A stretch of 64,000 bases of DNA, taken from Actinacidiphila bryophytorum (GTDB taxonomy: Bacteria; Actinomycetota; Actinomycetes; Streptomycetales; Streptomycetaceae). Numbering within the stretch: position 1 is the stretch's first letter; the number at the start of each line of letters is the position of its first letter. Under the pieces are notes generated by a model, which was given only the letters and a program-made list of their open reading frames with translations, was not told where the DNA came from and searched no databases. Below, one piece after another: positions 59,914 to 64,000 of this stretch. The DNA is taken from positions 62,001-126,000 of the forward strand of contig NZ_JAFFIX010000002.1 in the NCBI RefSeq assembly GCF_016916835.1, in the 5' to 3' direction. A program made the position numbers and the translations under genes.

Positions 59914-60699
59914 GTGTCCACTTCATCCCCCGCCTCCCTTGCCTCCGCCGCGTCCCCCGCTGCGGCCGCGTCCCCGGCCGCCCGCTTCCCGGACGGGCCG
60001 GCCGCCGACCCCGCCGGTTCGCGCGGCGAGCACCGTATCCGCTCCTTCCACGCCCGGCGCGGCCGTATCACGCACGCGCAGGCCGCCGCGATCGACCGGC
60101 ACTGGGAGACGTGGGGCGTCGAGCTGGACGGCAGCCCGCTGGACCTGGCGGCGCTCTACGGCGGCGCCGGCATGCCGGTCGTGCTGGAGATCGGCTTCGG
60201 GATGGGCGACGCGACCGCGGCGATGGCGGCCGCCGACCCGGCCACCGGGATCCTGGCCGTCGACGTCCACACCCCGGGGCAGGGCAACCTGCTGGCGCTC
60301 GCCGACCGCGCGGGCCTGCGCAACATACGGGTCGCCAACGGCGACGCCATCGTCCTGCTGCGCGACATGCTGCCGCCGGCGTCGCTCTCCGGGCTGCGGG
60401 TGTACTTCCCCGACCCCTGGCCCAAGGCCAAGCACCACAAGCGGCGGCTGATCCAGCCGTCCTTCCTGGCCCTGGTCGCACCGCTGCTGCGCCCCGGTGC
60501 GGTCGTGCACTGCGCGACGGACTGGGAGCCGTACGCCGAGCAGATGCTCGACGTGCTCAGCGCCGCGCCCGAACTGGCCAACGCCCACCCGTCGACGGGT
60601 TTCGCGCCGCGGCCGGACTTCCGGCCGATGACGAAGTTCGAACGGCAGGGCCTCGCCAAGGGCCACGTGGTGCGCGACCTGATCTTCACCCGGGTCTGA
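59914..60699 (+). CDS. trmB: tRNA (guanine-N7)-methyltransferase
   Basis: A 261-residue methyltransferase. A low-complexity Ala/Ser/Pro start (~1-35) is followed by RIRSFHARRGRITHAQ, the SAM site VLEIGFGMGDA (~88-98) and the family hallmark YFPDPWPKAKHHKRRL (~165-180). It forms m7G46 in the variable loop of tRNAs (established). GTG 59914 lacks a ribosome site but follows a TAGAAT element, so the message is probably leaderless. Confidence 0.92.
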   Translation: MSTSSPASLASAASPAAAASPAARFPDGPAADPAGSRGEHRIRSFHARRGRITHAQAAAIDRHWETWGVELDGSPLDLAALYGGAGMPVVLEIGFGMGDATAAMAAADPATGILAVDVHTPGQGNLLALADRAGLRNIRVANGDAIVLLRDMLPPASLSGLRVYFPDPWPKAKHHKRRLIQPSFLALVAPLLRPGAVVHCATDWEPYAEQMLDVLSAAPELANAHPSTGFAPRPDFRPMTKFERQGLAKGHVVRDLIFTRV

Positions 60700-60806
60700 A
60701 CCCGGTCCCGACTCCCTTCCGCCCCGCGCCGGGGCAGGCGCCAGCACACGTATCCGGCTACCCATTACCCTCGCGGAGCAGGGCAGTCGCCCCGTACTGT
60801 CGACAG

Positions 60807-62168
60807 GTGGCCACGTACTCGTTCTCGTCCCAACCCGAGCCCGGCCCGCCGTCCGACGGCCGCCGGTCCGACGAGCAGATGTACGTACCGGTCGCCCCCA
60901 GCTCCTGGCACTACGCCCCGCGGCGGCCGTTCTGGGAGAGCCGGGCGGTGCGTACCGGTGCGCTGTTCACCGCACTCGCGGTGTGCGGGGTCGTCATCCT
61001 GGCGCTGGTACGCAAGCACATAGGCACCGAGCCCTTCCTGGTCGGCCTGGCCCTGGCCGTCCTGCCCGTACCGCTGCTGGTGGGGGCCTTCCTGTGGCTG
61101 GACCGGGTCGCCCCCAGCCCCTGGCAAAATGTCGCGTTCGCCTTCTCCTGGGGCGCGTGCGCCGCCACGCTCGTCGCGCTGTTCGCCAACGAGTACGGTG
61201 CCAAACTCCTGGCCACCACCCTGTCCGCCACCCAGACCCAGTCCGACAGGTGGGGTGCGACCTTCGTGGCCCCACTGGTCGAGGAGACGGCCAAGGGCAC
61301 CGCGATCCTGCTGCTCTTCCTCTTCCGCCGCCGGCACATCGAGTCGCTGCTCGACGGCATCGTGCTCAGCGGCCTGGTCGCCACCGGCTTCGCCTTCACC
61401 GAGAACATCCTCTACCTCGGCACCGCCTTCGGCGAGGACAAGGCCGTGGGCGCCGGCGTCCTGGACTCCACCACCGCGGCGACCTTCTTCGTCCGCATCC
61501 TGATGACGCCCTTCGCGCACCCGCTGTTCACCTCGATGACCGGCATCGGCTTCGCCATCGCGGCCACCACCCGCCCCGGCCGCCCCTGGCGCTGGATCGC
61601 CCCCGTCGGCGGCTGGCTGCTCGCCATGGTCCTGCACGGCGCCTGGAACGGCTCCTCGCAGCTGTCCCCGGTCGGCTTCCTCACCGTCTACGTCGCCGTG
61701 ATGATCCCCGTCTTCGGCCTGGTCGTCTGGCTCGCCTTCTGGGCACGCGCCGGCGAACTGCGCACCATCCGCACCCACCTGGCCGTCTACGCCACCGCCG
61801 GCTGGCTCCACCCCCGCGAGCCCGTCGCGCTCGGCTCGATGCGCATAAGGTCCGACGCCCGCGACACCGCCCGCCGCTTCCACGGCGACGCAGGCGCCCG
61901 CGCGGTACGCGACTACGCCGGCTACGCCACCCACCTGGCCTTCCTCCGCGCCGCCGCCACCCGCGGCCTGACCCCCCAGGACTTCACGGCCCGCGAGTCC
62001 GAACTCCTCCACCACCTCTGGCGCGACCGCCCCCTGGCCCAACCCGCCCTCCTCCAGTCCACCCCCCTCCCCTGGCCACCCCCCTTCCCCCCCCCCCGCC
62101 CGCCGTACTTGCCCCAATACACCCACCCCCCGGCCACATGGCTCCCCCCGGGACCGAAGCACCTGTAG
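60807..62168 (+). CDS. prsW: PrsW-family intramembrane metalloprotease
   Basis: A 453-residue membrane protein with about eight transmembrane segments. PrsW motifs are present: VEETAKG (EExxK, ~158-164), GFAFTENILYLG (~195-206), HPLFTSMTGIGFA (~235-247) and HGAWNGS (~277-283). The C-terminus is a Pro-rich tail containing an 11-C run in the DNA (62087-62097). PrsW cleaves membrane anti-sigma factors in Bacillus (established); the substrate here is unknown. GTG 60807 starts a short polar N-terminus; a promoter close to the start is possible. Confidence 0.88.
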   Translation: MATYSFSSQPEPGPPSDGRRSDEQMYVPVAPSSWHYAPRRPFWESRAVRTGALFTALAVCGVVILALVRKHIGTEPFLVGLALAVLPVPLLVGAFLWLDRVAPSPWQNVAFAFSWGACAATLVALFANEYGAKLLATTLSATQTQSDRWGATFVAPLVEETAKGTAILLLFLFRRRHIESLLDGIVLSGLVATGFAFTENILYLGTAFGEDKAVGAGVLDSTTAATFFVRILMTPFAHPLFTSMTGIGFAIAATTRPGRPWRWIAPVGGWLLAMVLHGAWNGSSQLSPVGFLTVYVAVMIPVFGLVVWLAFWARAGELRTIRTHLAVYATAGWLHPREPVALGSMRIRSDARDTARRFHGDAGARAVRDYAGYATHLAFLRAAATRGLTPQDFTARESELLHHLWRDRPLAQPALLQSTPLPWPPPFPPPRPPYLPQYTHPPATWLPPGPKHL

Positions 62169-62180
62169 GACAATGACGGC

Positions 62181-62750
62181 ATGGACTACGCACGCATGCA
62201 TGCAGTCGCCGAGGAGCTCGCCAACCGCGCGCCTGACTTCGTGCGCGGGTTCGAGATCAGCGACGACCAGATCGTCATGATGATGCCGCCGTCGAGGCCG
62301 CACGAATACGTGGCTCTGCGCATCCGCCAGCAACTCGACAAGCAGCTCCCCCCTGATCTCGTCGCCCACACCGGTGGCGAGGTCGAACACGCTGCGCTGG
62401 GGAAGCTCCGTCGTCCCGATGTGATCGTGGTCCCGTACGCCATCTTCGCCGAGTCCACGATGGCCCCCTTCGACCCCCAGGACGTCCCACTGGTGGTCGA
62501 GGTCGTCTCACCGTCGGACCACACCAACGACTACGTCGAGAAGGTCCACGACTACGCGGCGATGGGCATCGGGCTCTACCTCGTGGTCGACCCGCGCAAG
62601 TCCACCCTCACGGTCTTCACCGATCCCGGCCCCTCCCCCGAGGGACCCCGCTACCGCGCCCAGCACGACTACGCCTTCGGCTCCCCCGTCGTCGTCGGCC
62701 CCTGGACCTTGGAGACCACCGACCTCCGCCCGTACCCGACGACTTCCTGA
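62181..62750 (+). CDS. Uma2-family (DUF820) putative restriction-like endonuclease
   Basis: A 189-residue protein of the PD-(D/E)XK-like Uma2 family: FVRGFEISDDQIVMMMPPSRPHEY, then KLRRPDVIVVPYAIF (Asp in RPDV), PLVVEVVSPSDHTNDYVEKVHDYAAMG (Glu and Lys) and LYLVVDPRKSTL. The catalytic Asp-Glu-Lys set is complete. These proteins are abundant in Streptomyces, and their role is unclear. It begins 12 bp after prsW and may share its transcript. Confidence 0.85.
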   Translation: MDYARMHAVAEELANRAPDFVRGFEISDDQIVMMMPPSRPHEYVALRIRQQLDKQLPPDLVAHTGGEVEHAALGKLRRPDVIVVPYAIFAESTMAPFDPQDVPLVVEVVSPSDHTNDYVEKVHDYAAMGIGLYLVVDPRKSTLTVFTDPGPSPEGPRYRAQHDYAFGSPVVVGPWTLETTDLRPYPTTS

Positions 62751-62906
62751 CGCGGACCGCTCCAGCCGTGGGTGCCATGGCCAATCGCTGCACGGTAGAC
62801 ACAGCCCTATTTGACAGCAGGCACTTGCCGCGCGGATCGTTGGTGCGCTTCATCTTCGGCTGAGCCCACGCCAGGGCGAGCCGGCACGGATACTCTCGGA
62901 CATCCC

Positions 62907-63917
62907 ATGAAACTAGGTGCCAGCTTGCTCCCGTTCGAAGACGACGTGGTAGCCGCACGGAACATCCAGGCCGCCGCCGAGATAGAAGCCGACAGCGAAC
63001 TGATGATCGTGCGGGACCGGCTCCTCCTTCTTGATCCGGATGGCAAGAGGTTCGGCAGGGTGATCCGGGAAACATTCGATCAGCTACTCAGCGGCGAGAC
63101 AACCGGCCGTTACGCCTGGGAGCAGCTCCGTCAGACGGAGAAAACGCACGCCGGCTCGATGGTAGAAATCAATCTGCACCGGGAGTTCGACTTCGACGAC
63201 GGGTCCGATATGGACTACCGGATCGAAGACATCGAAGTCGACTGTAAGTACTCTCAAGATTTCGGCGGATGGATGATTCCGCCGGAGGCTATGGGCCATC
63301 TATGCCTGCTCCTCTGCGCAGATGACAGTACGAGCACGTGGAGCGGTGGGCTGATCCGAATCAGCGAAGAGATTCTTAACGCTGGCAAGAATCGGGACGG
63401 GAAGCGCAGCATCAAAGCTGCAAGCCGCAGGAATATCTGCTGGCTGTGGCGGAACAGCGAACTGCCTGAAAATCTGCTGCTCCACCTCGATGCCGCAACG
63501 AGGGAGCAGATCCTGCTACCGGGCAGAAACAAAGGCCAGAAGCGCGTAAATCAATTGTTCCGACTCGTACACAGTCGCCGCATCAGCCGGAGTGTGGTCC
63601 GCACAGTGGCTCAGCAGTACGATTACATGGCACGGGTACGGGAAGGCGACCGAGGTCGAGCACGGCCTAAGCTGAGGGAAGAAGGGATCATTATTCTCGG
63701 CGATTATCTGTCGCACCAGGCCGTGGCCCAGGCGCTTGGCGGGCCGGTGCCCGGGGCAGGTGAGTTTGTGGCGTTCAAGATCGCACCGGCGGGGCCGCAG
63801 CACGCCGGGTTGCCTCAGGCGGAGTTGGACGGCCGATACTGGGTGGTTGTTGAACCGAGTGCTCAGGTTGGTCCGGCACCGAGGATTCCCGAGCCTCAGG
63901 GCCGCAAGGAAGCGTAG
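62907..63917 (+). CDS. NaeI-family type II restriction endonuclease
   Basis: A 336-residue protein closely matching NaeI: LDPDGKRFGRVIRETFDQL, QLRQTEKTHAGSMVEINLHR, MDYRIEDIEVDCKYS, MIPPEAMGHLCLLL, ENLLLHLDAATREQI, RVNQLFRLVHSRRI and EGIIILGDYLSHQAVA. The catalytic set Glu 87, Asp 103, Asp 112 and Lys 114 has exactly the spacing of NaeI E70/D86/D95/K97. NaeI cuts GCCGGC and needs a second effector copy (established for NaeI). Base composition is visibly less GC-rich than neighbouring genes, suggesting recent transfer. A -10-like TACTCT just upstream implies a short leader. The cognate methylase is not in the window. Confidence 0.9.
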   Translation: MKLGASLLPFEDDVVAARNIQAAAEIEADSELMIVRDRLLLLDPDGKRFGRVIRETFDQLLSGETTGRYAWEQLRQTEKTHAGSMVEINLHREFDFDDGSDMDYRIEDIEVDCKYSQDFGGWMIPPEAMGHLCLLLCADDSTSTWSGGLIRISEEILNAGKNRDGKRSIKAASRRNICWLWRNSELPENLLLHLDAATREQILLPGRNKGQKRVNQLFRLVHSRRISRSVVRTVAQQYDYMARVREGDRGRARPKLREEGIIILGDYLSHQAVAQALGGPVPGAGEFVAFKIAPAGPQHAGLPQAELDGRYWVVVEPSAQVGPAPRIPEPQGRKEA

Positions 63918-63927
63918 GCAGAGGGAC

Positions 63928-64000
63928 ATGGAATCCGCACGCTGGACACCACCAGACGGATCGTGGGCGTCATCCGAAGCTCGCCGCCGCAACATGCAAG
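63928..64000 (+). CDS. start of a Vsr-like patch-repair endonuclease, cut by window edge
   Basis: Twenty-four codons are visible, with SWASSEARRRNMQ near the end, the usual opening of actinobacterial very-short-patch-repair (Vsr) endonucleases (recalled). ATG 63928 follows the NaeI-like stop by 10 bp and has a close GAGGG. Vsr enzymes repair T:G mismatches caused by deamination of 5-methylcytosine, so they accompany C5 methylases. The methylase is expected beyond the edge. Confidence 0.6.
   Translation, partial: MESARWTPPDGSWASSEARRRNMQ

Overview
The window looks like chromosomal DNA from a Streptomyces-type, high-GC actinobacterium. The evidence is strong third-position G/C in nearly every gene, frequent GTG starts and ATGA/GTGA stop-start overlaps, TTA (bldA-type) codons confined to a few cluster genes, a SARP regulator, many secreted enzymes and a sporulation-associated regulator.

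Region 1 (1-18083) is most of a biosynthetic gene cluster whose left end lies outside the window. A leftward operon carries three ketosynthase-type proteins, two acyl carrier proteins and an AMP-forming ligase, an order that resembles aryl-polyene or highly reducing type II PKS loci. A rightward operon follows: SAM methyltransferase, family 1 glycosyltransferase, DrrAB-like ABC exporter and a UDP-xylose-synthase-type decarboxylase. After a SARP-ATPase regulator comes a second rightward cassette: an acyl-CoA-ligase-like enzyme, a cupin, a CreE-like flavoprotein and a CreD-like lyase. CreE/CreD homologues make nitrous acid from aspartate, and the adjacent ligase is the natural candidate for a diazotase. 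The inferred product is an aryl-polyene-like acyl chain, probably pentosylated and methylated, whose aromatic amine is diazotised. No known product is proven by the sequence.

Region 2 (18.1-37.6 kb) is ordinary accessory chromosome: YceI protein, secreted proteins, an ECF sigma/anti-sigma pair, a TetR-controlled MFS pump with a four-site operator array, a coupled secreted-protease operon, redox enzymes, several decayed genes (a deletion that removed both 5' ends of a divergent pair, a DUF1254/1214 relic, a PP2C relic) and a GH54 arabinofuranosidase with LacI-type operators.

Region 3 (37.77-45.49 kb) is a genomic island at tRNA-Thr(CGT). A 40-bp piece of the tRNA is repeated at the far end. 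Inside are a RHH/PIN toxin-antitoxin pair, a decayed DinB gene, a decayed ISAzo13-type transposase, and a catabolic-looking set (CMD-like protein, aldehyde dehydrogenase, two SDRs, TetR). No integrase was recognised.

Region 4 (45.5-64 kb) is more core-like: a TAP-type lipoprotein peptidase, a degenerate esterase, holB, a MocR/EamA divergent pair whose start codons overlap, an asparagine-synthase-like protein, a sporulation-associated regulator, lhgO, trmB and prsW, interspersed with repeat-rich gaps. The right edge holds a Uma2-type nuclease gene and a less GC-rich NaeI-family restriction endonuclease followed by the start of a Vsr-like nuclease, so a restriction-modification locus continues past the window.
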